From Alphaproteobacteria bacterium (GTDB lineage: Bacteria > Pseudomonadota > Alphaproteobacteria > JAJFIK01), in the NCBI GenBank assembly GCA_021774965.1, contig JAJFIL010000206.1, forward strand, positions 1 to 39,218: DNA of 39,218 bases. The letters run 5' to 3'. Shown piece by piece: positions 15,372 to 24,705 of this stretch (positions within the stretch are counted from its first letter, which is position 1; each line of letters opens with the position of its first letter). A model generated the notes under the pieces. It did no database searches and was not told the DNA's origin. It saw only the letters and a program-made list of their open reading frames with translations. A program made the translations under genes and the position numbers.

Positions 15372-15468
15372 ACACTGTAGTTTGGTTGCAACAGGTTGAA
15401 GGCGCGTCACTTTCTAGCCCAAATACCTCACCCTGCTCGAAGGCTTAAGTGAAACGGGGGCAGAAAAT

Positions 15469-15536
15469 CCATGACCGTCATGGAACTGGACACCAATTGC
15501 TTTTCGCGTCACAAACTTTGCTAATGGACATCAATT
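15469..15536. promoter_or_regulatory. Palindrome and direct repeats upstream of the cupin gene
   Basis: CCATGAC-C-GTCATGG (15469-15483) is a 15-base palindrome. It is followed by two near-identical copies of TGGACAyCAATT at 15487-15498 and 15525-15536, 38 bases apart. Spacing and position upstream of the cupin start suggest regulator-binding sites; the regulator is unknown. Confidence 0.4.
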
Positions 15537-15598
15537 TAGGGGTCGGCTGCCGCGCTGACCCTTTAAATAGTTGAGCGCCTAAAACCCGGGAGAGCCTT

Positions 15599-16138
15599 AT
15601 GAGTCACGACCTTCGCCGCATCGTCACCGGCCACAATGCGGATGGCAAATCCATCATCGAGATTGATGGCGGACCGGCCGTTGAAGCGGCAGCCAATGGC
15701 TCTGGCCTGTTTGAGATCTGGCTCTCTGAAACAATCCCGGCGGATAATTCCAAGCTTGTAGACAAGATCGCCGAGGCAGCCCCTACCCTTTGCCCTCCGC
15801 CCGGTGCTGTGAAAGTGCGCTGGTTCATGGTGCCGCCCGAAGATGACACCATGTCGGCTGAAGACAAGGAAGCTGCCGCTGCCTTCACCTTCGATGTGGT
15901 GAAAGCCGGTCACGCCCGCGTAGATACAACGCGCCACCCCAACATGCACAAGACCTCAAGCGTGGATTACATCATCCTCATTCGCGGCGAAGTGGACATG
16001 CTGGTGGATGAAGGCGAAGCGAAATCTCTCAAGCCCGGCGACGTGGTGATCCAGCGCGGCACCAATCACGCCTGGGTCAACACGGGCACAGAACCTGCCT
16101 TGCTGGTCGCTGTGTTGGCAGACGCTGCCGGGGCTTAA
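15599..16138 (+). CDS. Cupin-domain protein
   Basis: A 179-residue protein of the cupin_2 fold. Residues 70-90 include KVRWFMVPPEDD. The metal-site region starts with HPNMHKTSSVDYIILIRGEV (first cupin motif, approximate HxH...E) and ends with GDVVIQRGTNHAWVNTGTEPA (second motif with His). Similar proteins are often regulators or small-molecule dioxygenase-like. The start at 15599 follows GGAGAG. A damaged copy of its middle part lies after the next gene (17278-17391). Substrate unknown. Confidence 0.85.
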   Translation: MSHDLRRIVTGHNADGKSIIEIDGGPAVEAAANGSGLFEIWLSETIPADNSKLVDKIAEAAPTLCPPPGAVKVRWFMVPPEDDTMSAEDKEAAAAFTFDVVKAGHARVDTTRHPNMHKTSSVDYIILIRGEVDMLVDEGEAKSLKPGDVVIQRGTNHAWVNTGTEPALLVAVLADAAGA

Positions 16139-16185
16139 CAAGCTTGGGTAATCATCCGCAACACTCCGCGAGGGAGGGATAAGCT

Positions 16186-17268
16186 TTGAAAGTCTACGGC
16201 ATAACCGTCTCCTATTATACAGGCAAACTCGAGGCCTACTTGCGTTACAAGGGGATCAACTATGAGTTGGATCATCCCTATGCGGACCAAAAACGCATTA
16301 AAGAGCTGGCTGGGGCTATTCAAATCCCTATCGTCGAGCGTAACGATGGTCGTTGGATGTCGGACAGCACGCCAATAATCCAACAGCTGGAACAAGAGCA
16401 TCCGACGCCGACTGTTCTGCCCTCCGATGAGACCGTTCGGTTTATCGCAATGCTTATTGAGGACTATGCGGACGAGTGGCTATGGCGGGCCGCCATGCAT
16501 TATCGTTGGAGCTATGAACATGACCGCGAGCTCCTGTCCCGGATTTTGACAGATGAGGTCATGACCCACATCCCCCTTCCGCGTTTCATGCGGCGTCGCC
16601 TCATTAAAAAAAGACAACGCATTGGTTTTGTCGTGAGGGACGGTGTTTGTGCGGATACTCAGGCTCACGTAGAAGCCGGTTATCTAAATGCGCTAACGAA
16701 TATGGAGGCGATGTTGAGTGAGCGCCCATATTTGCTGGGCAGCACGCCTTCAATTGCCGATTTTGGACTAATGGGCCCTATGTTGCGCCACTTCGGGCAG
16801 GATCCCACACCGGCAGAGATTATGCGCGACAAGGCCCCGGCAGTTTTTAGCTGGCTAGCCCGCGTCTGGAACGCCCGAGCCACTGCGGGTGAGCCCACTT
16901 TCGTCAGCGAGGTTCCTGACGTGGCAGCGCCCATGCTGAAAGAGATTGCTGAAACGCATCTGGTTCAGCTGGCAGAAAATGCCGCGGCATACGGCAATCA
17001 GCAAAAGCACTTTGAAATGACCGTTCAGGGGTGTTCTTACAAGAACTTGCCTGTCTCCCGCTACAGAGTTCATTGCCTGGAGCAATTGCGGGAGGCATTT
17101 GATGCCCTGAGCGATGGGGCTCAAAGCAAAGTAAAATCCCTTCTGCCCTATCCGGAGGCAGAACTGCTCTGGCAGGCCGCACCAATTGCAAAATCAGAAT
17201 ATGATGAGGCGCGGGAGGCACCCTTCAACAAAGCAATCAATGTCTATGGGAACGGGGTCCCGCAGTAG
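16186..17268 (+). CDS. Glutathione S-transferase-like protein with C-terminal extension
   Basis: A 360-residue protein. Residues 1-75 form a thioredoxin-like GST N-terminal domain (VYGITVSYYTGKLEAYLRYKG, then IPIVERNDGRWMSDSTPII). Residues 90-240 are a GST C-terminal helical domain (YLNALTNMEAMLSERPYLLGSTPSIADFGLMGPM). The final 110 residues are beyond the usual 200-230 residue length. The start is TTG at 16186, with GGAGGGATAAG before it; no ATG is near. It lies 47 bases after the cupin gene and is probably co-transcribed. Classical detoxification is not assured since the substrate is unknown. Confidence 0.88.
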   Translation: MKVYGITVSYYTGKLEAYLRYKGINYELDHPYADQKRIKELAGAIQIPIVERNDGRWMSDSTPIIQQLEQEHPTPTVLPSDETVRFIAMLIEDYADEWLWRAAMHYRWSYEHDRELLSRILTDEVMTHIPLPRFMRRRLIKKRQRIGFVVRDGVCADTQAHVEAGYLNALTNMEAMLSERPYLLGSTPSIADFGLMGPMLRHFGQDPTPAEIMRDKAPAVFSWLARVWNARATAGEPTFVSEVPDVAAPMLKEIAETHLVQLAENAAAYGNQQKHFEMTVQGCSYKNLPVSRYRVHCLEQLREAFDALSDGAQSKVKSLLPYPEAELLWQAAPIAKSEYDEAREAPFNKAINVYGNGVPQ

Positions 17269-17277
17269 GTGCACGGC

Positions 17278-17391
17278 CAAGCCCCATCCCGTTGCCCGCC
17301 GCCCGGTACTGTGAAAGTGCACTGGTTCATGGTGCAGCCCGAAGATGACACCATGTCTGCTGAAGACAAGGAAGCCGCGGCCGCCTTCAGA
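17278..17391 (+). pseudogene. Partial duplicate of the cupin gene
   Basis: About 114 bases closely match the part of the cupin gene around 15775-15888. Shared blocks include GTGAAAGTGC, CTGGTTCATGGTGC and GAAGATGACACCATGTC. The frame reads PPPGTVKVHWFMVQPEDD and ends in a stop after AAAAFR. There is no start codon or cupin core, so it is a remnant. Its end overlaps the 3' end of the CPBP gene by 5 bases. Confidence 0.85.
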
Positions 17392-18076
17392 TAGCGCTGT
17401 CGCCAAGATAATTCCCGAGGAACCCAAGCGTATTCATAGTCCCGTGCGCTAGAATCAGTGGCCAGAGGTTTCGGCCGAAAAGCACATAGCAGATCCCGAT
17501 AAAGATCGCTGCAGGGAAGAGCTGCAAGGCACCATATGCACCTTGATAATATAGATGTACCGATGCGAAGACAGCCGCCTGAAATACAATTGCAAGGGTA
17601 GTCGAAGCCCATCGCGATTTGATCATTGCCTCCACACGGGTGAGGAGAAATCCACGGAAAATCATTTCCTCGGAGAAACCACCAACAACCCAACTCAGCA
17701 GAACCCACCACAAATAGAGTTGGAGGTTACCCTCCATATCCCCAAATCGTGCGTTCAATGATTCGGGTTCTTCGAAAAACTGCTCAGTAATCAGAGTGGC
17801 CGCGTAGACCGCAATGATGGTCCCAGCAAAAACGACCAAAGCCTGCAGCAACGTGAGCCAAATTTTACGGGGCCTTTTCAGACCAAGGTCACGCCAGTTC
17901 ACTCCCCTGCGGTGGTTGAGAATGGTGATCAGGACAGTCGCAGACAGGGCTGTAATCGGCCCAGCATAAACCCAGGTGATCTGATAGATTGTAATGTTCA
18001 CAATCAGCATAAAGCCCAACACGGCAGCTACGTCGTTTCGTGCTTCGACTTTGTCAGTGTTGCTCACCCTACGCAT
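17387..18076 (-). CDS. CPBP family intramembrane metalloprotease
   Basis: A 229-residue membrane protein with about six hydrophobic segments. The CPBP (Abi/CAAX-protease) motifs are present: E136-E137-xxx-R141 in GGFSEEMIFRG, His174 in FASVHLYYQG, and H211-xxx-N215 in ILAHGTMN. These residues form the metalloprotease site. Family members process prenylated or membrane proteins or protect against toxins, and the target here is unknown. The gene starts 18 bases after the MarR stop and is co-transcribed with it, so the regulator probably controls it. Its last codons overlap the cupin remnant. Confidence 0.9.
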   Translation of the reverse strand: MRRVSNTDKVEARNDVAAVLGFMLIVNITIYQITWVYAGPITALSATVLITILNHRRGVNWRDLGLKRPRKIWLTLLQALVVFAGTIIAVYAATLITEQFFEEPESLNARFGDMEGNLQLYLWWVLLSWVVGGFSEEMIFRGFLLTRVEAMIKSRWASTTLAIVFQAAVFASVHLYYQGAYGALQLFPAAIFIGICYVLFGRNLWPLILAHGTMNTLGFLGNYLGDSAI

Positions 18077-18094
18077 CCTTTGTACTAATCATTG

Positions 18095-18607
18095 TCAGGT
18101 ACTTGCCTGGTGTCTCTGGGAAATCCGTTTGGCAAGACTACGCTCAGCCAGGGCTGATTTCACCTTGATCAAGGCGTCGAAAAGATCGACCCCTGTTTCC
18201 TCGAAAAGGATCAGAAATTCTGCCTCCGTATCCTGACAAATACTCTCCATCTTTCGCGCAACACTCTTGCCGGTTTTTGAAAGCGCAATCAGCGTTCGGC
18301 GACCATCATCTGGATCTCGTTCTTCGCTGATGATCCCATGAGATTTCAGGTCTTTGACCCGGTGACTGGCCAGTTGATGGGACATCCCAAGAAAGTGGGC
18401 TAGATCAGTAATTGAAGTCCGCCCGTATCGGTGCAGGTAAGCGATCGTTGAACCCGACCGCGACGGAATCTCTATTCCTTCACGGTCCACCAATTCCTGA
18501 CCCTGGTGCTCGACAATGGAAAGAAGCTGAAACAGTTGAATACCAACAAAGGCAATACCCAACTTATCCGCTGCATGAAGATCAGCTATTTCTTTAGGCA
18601 AATTCAT
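18095..18607 (-). CDS. MarR-family transcriptional regulator
   Basis: A 170-residue MarR-type winged-helix repressor: YGRTSITDLAHFLGMSHQLASHRVKDLKSHG is the recognition helix and GIISEERDPDDGRRTLIALSKTGK the wing, in a typical order. The start at 18607 falls within the palindromic operator at 18605-18638. An upstream ATG at 18625 would be encoded by the operator itself and is unlikely. No ribosome-binding site precedes 18607, and the promoter geometry puts the first transcript base at the ATG. A leaderless message is therefore likely. It is the first gene of a pair with the CPBP protease. Confidence 0.9.
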   Translation of the reverse strand: MNLPKEIADLHAADKLGIAFVGIQLFQLLSIVEHQGQELVDREGIEIPSRSGSTIAYLHRYGRTSITDLAHFLGMSHQLASHRVKDLKSHGIISEERDPDDGRRTLIALSKTGKSVARKMESICQDTEAEFLILFEETGVDLFDALIKVKSALAERSLAKRISQRHQAST

Positions 18608-18642
18608 ATACAAATAATTGCGCAAATATTTGTATATGTCAA
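18605..18642 (-). promoter_or_regulatory. Near-perfect 34-bp palindromic operator with leaderless promoter
   Basis: 12-bp arms at 18605-18616 and 18627-18638 (CATATACAAATA / TATTTGTATATG) surround TTGCGCAA. Only one pair in the whole palindrome fails to match. On the minus strand -35 TTGACA (18637-18642), 17-base spacing and -10 AATTAT (18614-18619) place the start of transcription at about 18607, the A of the ATG. Bound MarR would cover the promoter and start. Confidence 0.85.
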
Positions 18643-18736
18643 GATATTTTCACCTCCGCGAAAATCAGCCTATTTCAGAAGCTCTCCGTCCGGAAAACTC
18701 GCCACTAGCCGCCATAACACTGCAGCAATGGCCGCC

Positions 18737-19819
18737 CTACTCCATCTCCTCAGGGTTTACGCGCACCACGAAATCTGAGATCAATCCGCCTACATACAAA
18801 CCATCAGCGTGTTGATTGACCGAAGTGGTCATGCCCACTTCACCATTGGCGCTTTGTAGATTGTATTGCACCTCGCCATCCGTATCGAACCCGACGGCCA
18901 TGCCGTGCATCACCACGGGGGAAAGCCTCAGAAGGTTCACCATGCGATAGAACATCTTGCGGAAGAAGGGATTGTTGCTGCCGATCTCGGCTGCATCGGT
19001 GCGCGGCGTTGCAAAGGCAACCCAAAATGTGCCCTGCCCGTCAAAGGAAAGATTGTCAGGAAAGCCCGGCAGGTTTTCTGCGAACAGGTCATGCTCCCCG
19101 GCGCGCGGACCCGTTAGCCACAGGCGGGAGATGCGGAACGCCATAGTCTCATTGACCAGCACATATTCCTCATTCGGGCCCAGGGCCACGCCATTGGCAA
19201 AATAGAGATCATCAAGATGCACGATGGTCTCATCGCGACCTGGGTGATAGCTGAGCAAACGCCCGGAAGCTCGACGCTCATAGAAATCATTGAGGTTTTC
19301 ATGCAAGTCCCAACGCGTGGAAGCGTCCGAGAACCAGATGGTGCCGTCCCGCGCGATGGAGACATCATCTACAAAGATCATGGGCTCCCCATTGACGCTA
19401 TCGGCCAGAACCCGGATTGAGCCGTCTGAATCTACTGCGATAAGACCTTTGAAGGCATCGGCCACCACCAGATAACCGTCCGGATGAAACTCCATCCCCA
19501 ACGGGCGACCACCCGTGTTGGCCACGTCTTCCATTGTGGCGGCTACATTGTCAGGATCAAAGCGCACGATGCGCCCGTCTTCAAAGCCCGTATAGATCAA
19601 CCCGTCATGATCCATGGCCGTGTCTTCCGGTCCATGCATAAGGCCAACGCCCAGACGTTCCGCACCGGACAGAATATCATTGGCGGCATAGATACCTACA
19701 TGGCCGGGATTTTCCGGAGCCTCGAACACTGCAGGATCAATCGGCACAGGCCAAAAGCTCAAATAGGCCGCCAGGCCGACAGCCAACCCCGTCACAATAA
19801 AACTTAGCATACGGAACAT
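18737..19819 (-). CDS. SMP-30/strictosidine synthase-like beta-propeller protein
   Basis: A 360-residue protein with an N-terminal hydrophobic segment (residues 4-22, signal anchor) and a beta-propeller of the SMP-30/APMAP/strictosidine synthase-like group. Recognisable blocks are GPEDTAMDHDGLIYTGFEDGRIVRF, PDGYLVVADAFKGL, and FADNL-type blade ends such as GFPDNLSFDGQGTFWVAF. These proteins are lactonases or esterases in some families, and in others have no known activity. ATG 19819 follows GGGGAG. Downstream of the globin and methyltransferase genes on the same strand. Substrate unknown. Confidence 0.85.
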   Translation of the reverse strand: MFRMLSFIVTGLAVGLAAYLSFWPVPIDPAVFEAPENPGHVGIYAANDILSGAERLGVGLMHGPEDTAMDHDGLIYTGFEDGRIVRFDPDNVAATMEDVANTGGRPLGMEFHPDGYLVVADAFKGLIAVDSDGSIRVLADSVNGEPMIFVDDVSIARDGTIWFSDASTRWDLHENLNDFYERRASGRLLSYHPGRDETIVHLDDLYFANGVALGPNEEYVLVNETMAFRISRLWLTGPRAGEHDLFAENLPGFPDNLSFDGQGTFWVAFATPRTDAAEIGSNNPFFRKMFYRMVNLLRLSPVVMHGMAVGFDTDGEVQYNLQSANGEVGMTTSVNQHADGLYVGGLISDFVVRVNPEEME

Positions 19820-19859
19820 ATCGTTCTCCCCTTAAAGCCCATTTGAGACGCAATTCAGA

Positions 19860-20282
19860 TCAGGCGGCAGGTGCGCTGAGAATGCCGTCCACTTCGGTAA
19901 TCAAATCCTGCCACGCTGTCTCCATGGCACTGGTCCAGTCTGCCCCCAAGACATCCCGGAACACATCACGCACGGTAGACAAAAAGGTTCCAAAAATTTT
20001 GGGCGGAACCCCCAAACCATCGTGATTGATCATTTCAGTTTGCAGAAGGCCCACCGCGTAAGCGCGCTCCCCCGCCAGATCCAGAATACATTCAAGAAAC
20101 TCTGCCAGCATGTTGCCCCTGGCGCTGCTATCGCGATCCAGCACAAAGAGGTGCTTCATTTCCGGGTGAAGTTCGAAAACGCGCTCATAGATCAATGGTG
20201 TCGGATCGCCAGCACGCTCTGCAACAAGCTCCAGGCATTCGGTAATGGTGTTAGCGCTCACTCCGTATTCCTCATCAATCAA
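19860..20282 (-). CDS. Globin-family haem protein
   Basis: A protein of about 140 residues with the globin fold. The A-B region has ECLELVAERAGDPTPLIYERVFELHPEMKHLF. The distal/proximal region is MINHDGLGVPPKIFGTF, where His fits the proximal F8 position and the rest fits helix G. The C-terminus has TSAMETAWQDLITEVDGIL, like helix H. It may sense or bind O2 or NO. I place the start at TTG 20282, whose TTG overlaps the TGA stop of the methyltransferase gene (TTGA), with AAGG upstream; TTG 20303 is possible. The coupled arrangement suggests joint expression. Confidence 0.75.
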   Translation of the reverse strand: MIDEEYGVSANTITECLELVAERAGDPTPLIYERVFELHPEMKHLFVLDRDSSARGNMLAEFLECILDLAGERAYAVGLLQTEMINHDGLGVPPKIFGTFLSTVRDVFRDVLGADWTSAMETAWQDLITEVDGILSAPAA

Positions 20283-20899
20283 GTTGGCCTTGCCGTGCCC
20301 CAATAATTATACCCCAGAATTTGCGGGGTTGAGGGCAGATACATCTGATCAATCTCAGTGATCTCAAAGCCCGAGGCATTCAGCATATTCGGCACCGAGC
20401 GCGTTAAATGGCAGCCCCCGGCAATGGCCTTCCATGCGGGCTCAATCCGTTGCTGCCATTTTGCGACTTTCGCATCAGGCGCAAGACCGTGTTCGCAGAA
20501 AATCATCTGCCCACCGGGTTTGATCACCCGCCGCATACCGGAAAGTGCCTTCATCACATCGGGAATGGTGCACATGGTATAGGTGATGAGAACCGTATCA
20601 ACGGCTTTGTCTTCAAGGGGAATTTCTTCCCCCGGCAGATCGAGATATTCAATTTTGAGAGGGCTTGCCGCCACACGCTCTGCTGCCCGCTTGCGCATGG
20701 CCATGTGCGGCTCCAGCGCGAAAAGGCGATCCACCTTGTCCGCATCGTAATAGGGCAAGTTCAGCCCGCTGCCGAAGCCCACCTCCAGCACGGTGCCAGA
20801 AGCTTTGGGCACGACCTTGTCCCGCTGATAGCGAATGGGTTTTGCCGAACAGGCCAGATTGACCAGCGGCGGCGCAATATATTCGTCCCATAGATTCAT
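20279..20899 (-). CDS. Class I SAM-dependent methyltransferase
   Basis: A 206-residue methyltransferase. Motif I is VLEVGFGSGLNLPYYDA (residues 37-53), and the fold continues with ALEPHMAMRKRAAERV, DTVLITYTMCTIPD (motif II/IV region) and VIKPGGQMIFCEHGL (post-II loop). This resembles the METTL7-like/UbiE-related group. The substrate cannot be told. It is followed by a globin gene with a 4-base overlap. ATG 20899 has only a weak C-rich ribosome-binding region. Confidence 0.9.
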   Translation of the reverse strand: MNLWDEYIAPPLVNLACSAKPIRYQRDKVVPKASGTVLEVGFGSGLNLPYYDADKVDRLFALEPHMAMRKRAAERVAASPLKIEYLDLPGEEIPLEDKAVDTVLITYTMCTIPDVMKALSGMRRVIKPGGQMIFCEHGLAPDAKVAKWQQRIEPAWKAIAGGCHLTRSVPNMLNASGFEITEIDQMYLPSTPQILGYNYWGTARPT

Positions 20900-20961
20900 G
20901 GGGGTATGGTGGCATGTCTTGGGAGCAGCGAAAAGGGCTTTCGCGCTAACTCATCACCGCC

Positions 20962-22551
20962 TTACCCAACGTCAATGCCGCCTGCCTCCAGGGTTGCCTT
21001 CAAAACCCCAAGGCGATCTTCGAACTGACGCCATTTGCCCACCGATGATTGATAGATTGGCTGACGGATTTGGGCGGCGCTGGCCGTCATCGAGGCGCGA
21101 GGGTTTGCCGTGTGATCGAGGCAAGCCTCTTCCCATTCCAGTCCAAGGCGTTCGATCAAATCGCGGGTGGTGGTTTCTGTATCTGCGACAAGGTCTTCGT
21201 ATCGCACATGAATGATCTTGCCCGGCATGACCTTTTCCCAATGGGCCATGATCTTGCGATAGGCGAGATAGTAATCGCCTAATTCTTTCTGGTCATAGGA
21301 TGCGAAGTGGCCTTCGTTGAAATGCTGCTTGTACATGGCAAAACACGTGTCCATGGGATCGCGCATCACATGGACAATCTTGGCATTAGGCAAGGCGCAG
21401 GCAACCAATCCGCAGGAGAAAAAATTGGTCGGCAACTTATCGGTAAAATAAGGCCGATGCCCCGTCCGGGGGCGCGTGGATGCAATATAGGCCTTGCCCA
21501 GATCCTTCATCTGAACCTTGTCCATAACCTCGACCGGGTCCGACGTTCGCATCTCGTTGGCGTAGATGGCTTCCGTCATCTTGACCTGGGAGACCCATCC
21601 TAAGTTCTGCAACTCCCCGGCCGCAAAGACAGAGGAGTGCGCACCAATGATATGCTCCACAAGCGTGGTGCCCGACCGAGGCATGCCAACGACGAAAATT
21701 GGTTCCTCGGATAGGCAGGCCTTCCTCGCGCTTTCCTGAATAAACTGGGTGCTGTAGATGGTAATCGCGGCATCAATCTCTTTGGCAAGATCATCCTCAG
21801 TGTATTCAATCTGTCGCCGTTTGGCTGTTGCTGCCTTCTCGATTGTGTCAAAGGCCTCTTTGTTCTGCCCCACATCCTCATATTCTTTACCCAGAGCGTA
21901 CAACAAAAGCGGAGATATTTGCTCCTTACCCGGAGCATTTTCAACAACCTTCAGGAGTTCTGGAATGTGGTTGCTCTCAGGGCTTTGGCGACGTAACCAG
22001 GATCGATTGAGAAAGATGAAATCATCCGTGCTGCCCTTGGCTATCGCCTCATCATAAAGCGCTTCGGCCTTATCAATCTCTCCCAAAAACCCATAAGAGA
22101 CCGCGAGGTTTGAGATCACCCGAATCTCATTCGGTGCCATCTTGTGGGCCTTGGTAAAGGCCTCATGGGCTTTTTCAACTTCGGAAAGCTGTCCATATTT
22201 GTTGCCCAGCTCATCATAATCCACATAGGTCCGGCACAGCTTTTCTGCGGTCTCCATGTGCTTGTGCGCTTCTTTGGTAAAGCCAAGGCCCAGCTCAATG
22301 TCGATGAAATCCAGCAATAGCCGGAGATTACTGGGTGCGCGTTTGTGTGCTGCCTGCAGCCCTGCCAGAGTGGTTTTAGAATCGGCAAAGCGCTGGCCCA
22401 ATTCTGCGACGGCCATGCAGTCTTGTGCACTTGCCGCAGGCAGCTTGACCATGCGTTGGCCCAGACTAAGCGCCGTGGCGCGATCATTGACCTGAATAGC
22501 ATTCATGATCTTGTCGCGCAGAACTGCTGGGTCTTTGGAGCTGGGTGCCAC
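20962..22551 (-). CDS. TPR-sulfotransferase
   Basis: A 529-residue protein. The N-terminal half has TPR-like helices (for example AHKMAPNEIRVISNLAVSYGFL). From residue 285 there is a PAPS-dependent sulfotransferase domain: 5' phosphosulfate loop GMPRSGTTLVE (289-299) and 3' phosphate motif MRDPMDTCF with Arg397. Such proteins transfer sulfate from PAPS to a carbohydrate or protein. The start is GTG at 22551, AGG being 8 bases upstream. Downstream of ferredoxin genes on the same strand, but there is a gap of 72 bases and no clear link. Substrate unknown. Confidence 0.92.
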   Translation of the reverse strand: MAPSSKDPAVLRDKIMNAIQVNDRATALSLGQRMVKLPAASAQDCMAVAELGQRFADSKTTLAGLQAAHKRAPSNLRLLLDFIDIELGLGFTKEAHKHMETAEKLCRTYVDYDELGNKYGQLSEVEKAHEAFTKAHKMAPNEIRVISNLAVSYGFLGEIDKAEALYDEAIAKGSTDDFIFLNRSWLRRQSPESNHIPELLKVVENAPGKEQISPLLLYALGKEYEDVGQNKEAFDTIEKAATAKRRQIEYTEDDLAKEIDAAITIYSTQFIQESARKACLSEEPIFVVGMPRSGTTLVEHIIGAHSSVFAAGELQNLGWVSQVKMTEAIYANEMRTSDPVEVMDKVQMKDLGKAYIASTRPRTGHRPYFTDKLPTNFFSCGLVACALPNAKIVHVMRDPMDTCFAMYKQHFNEGHFASYDQKELGDYYLAYRKIMAHWEKVMPGKIIHVRYEDLVADTETTTRDLIERLGLEWEEACLDHTANPRASMTASAAQIRQPIYQSSVGKWRQFEDRLGVLKATLEAGGIDVG

Positions 22552-22623
22552 GAAAATGCCTATCGGTTGGTGATCACGTATCAGCCCTAAGCTTTAGCAG
22601 AGCATTGCGCGAAATGGCAAAAC

Positions 22624-24339
<1,716 letters not shown>

Positions 24340-24699
24340 ATGACCAACCCAAACGACATCCGCCGCAATACCGGACCGGAATGTAAGGATATGCCGGACG
24401 TACGCTATGAGGTGGATCGCCTGGACCGGGTGTTGGTCGCTCTCATCGCTGAACGCCAAAGCTATATGGATGCCGCAGCCCGCATCAAAGGGGATCGCAA
24501 CACCGTGCGGGACCCAGCGCGGATTGAGGACGTTGTCTCAAAAGTTCTGGCAGAAGCCGCCAAGCAAGGGCTTTCGGCTTCTATTGCTGAACCCGTCTGG
24601 CGCACCATGATTGAGCAATGCATTCAACATGAGTTCGTTGAGTGGGATAGTTTGCGCGAAGAACCTGCTGAAGCGGCCCAGGAAGCTGTAGAGGGCTAG
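24340..24699 (+). CDS. Chorismate mutase (AroQ type)
   Basis: A 119-residue all-helical AroQ-class chorismate mutase. It converts chorismate to prephenate for Phe/Tyr synthesis. Helix 1 has DMPDVRYEVDRLDRVLVALIAER, with the active-site Arg and Asp pattern. The segment AAARIKGDRNTVRDPARIEDVV includes the conserved Lys and Arg. The C-terminal helix is MIEQCIQHEFVEW. The size fits a monofunctional enzyme. The start at 24340 follows GGAGTGA. It stands alone between divergent and convergent neighbours. Confidence 0.85.
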   Translation: MTNPNDIRRNTGPECKDMPDVRYEVDRLDRVLVALIAERQSYMDAAARIKGDRNTVRDPARIEDVVSKVLAEAAKQGLSASIAEPVWRTMIEQCIQHEFVEWDSLREEPAEAAQEAVEG

Positions 24700-24705
24700 C
24701 CACCT

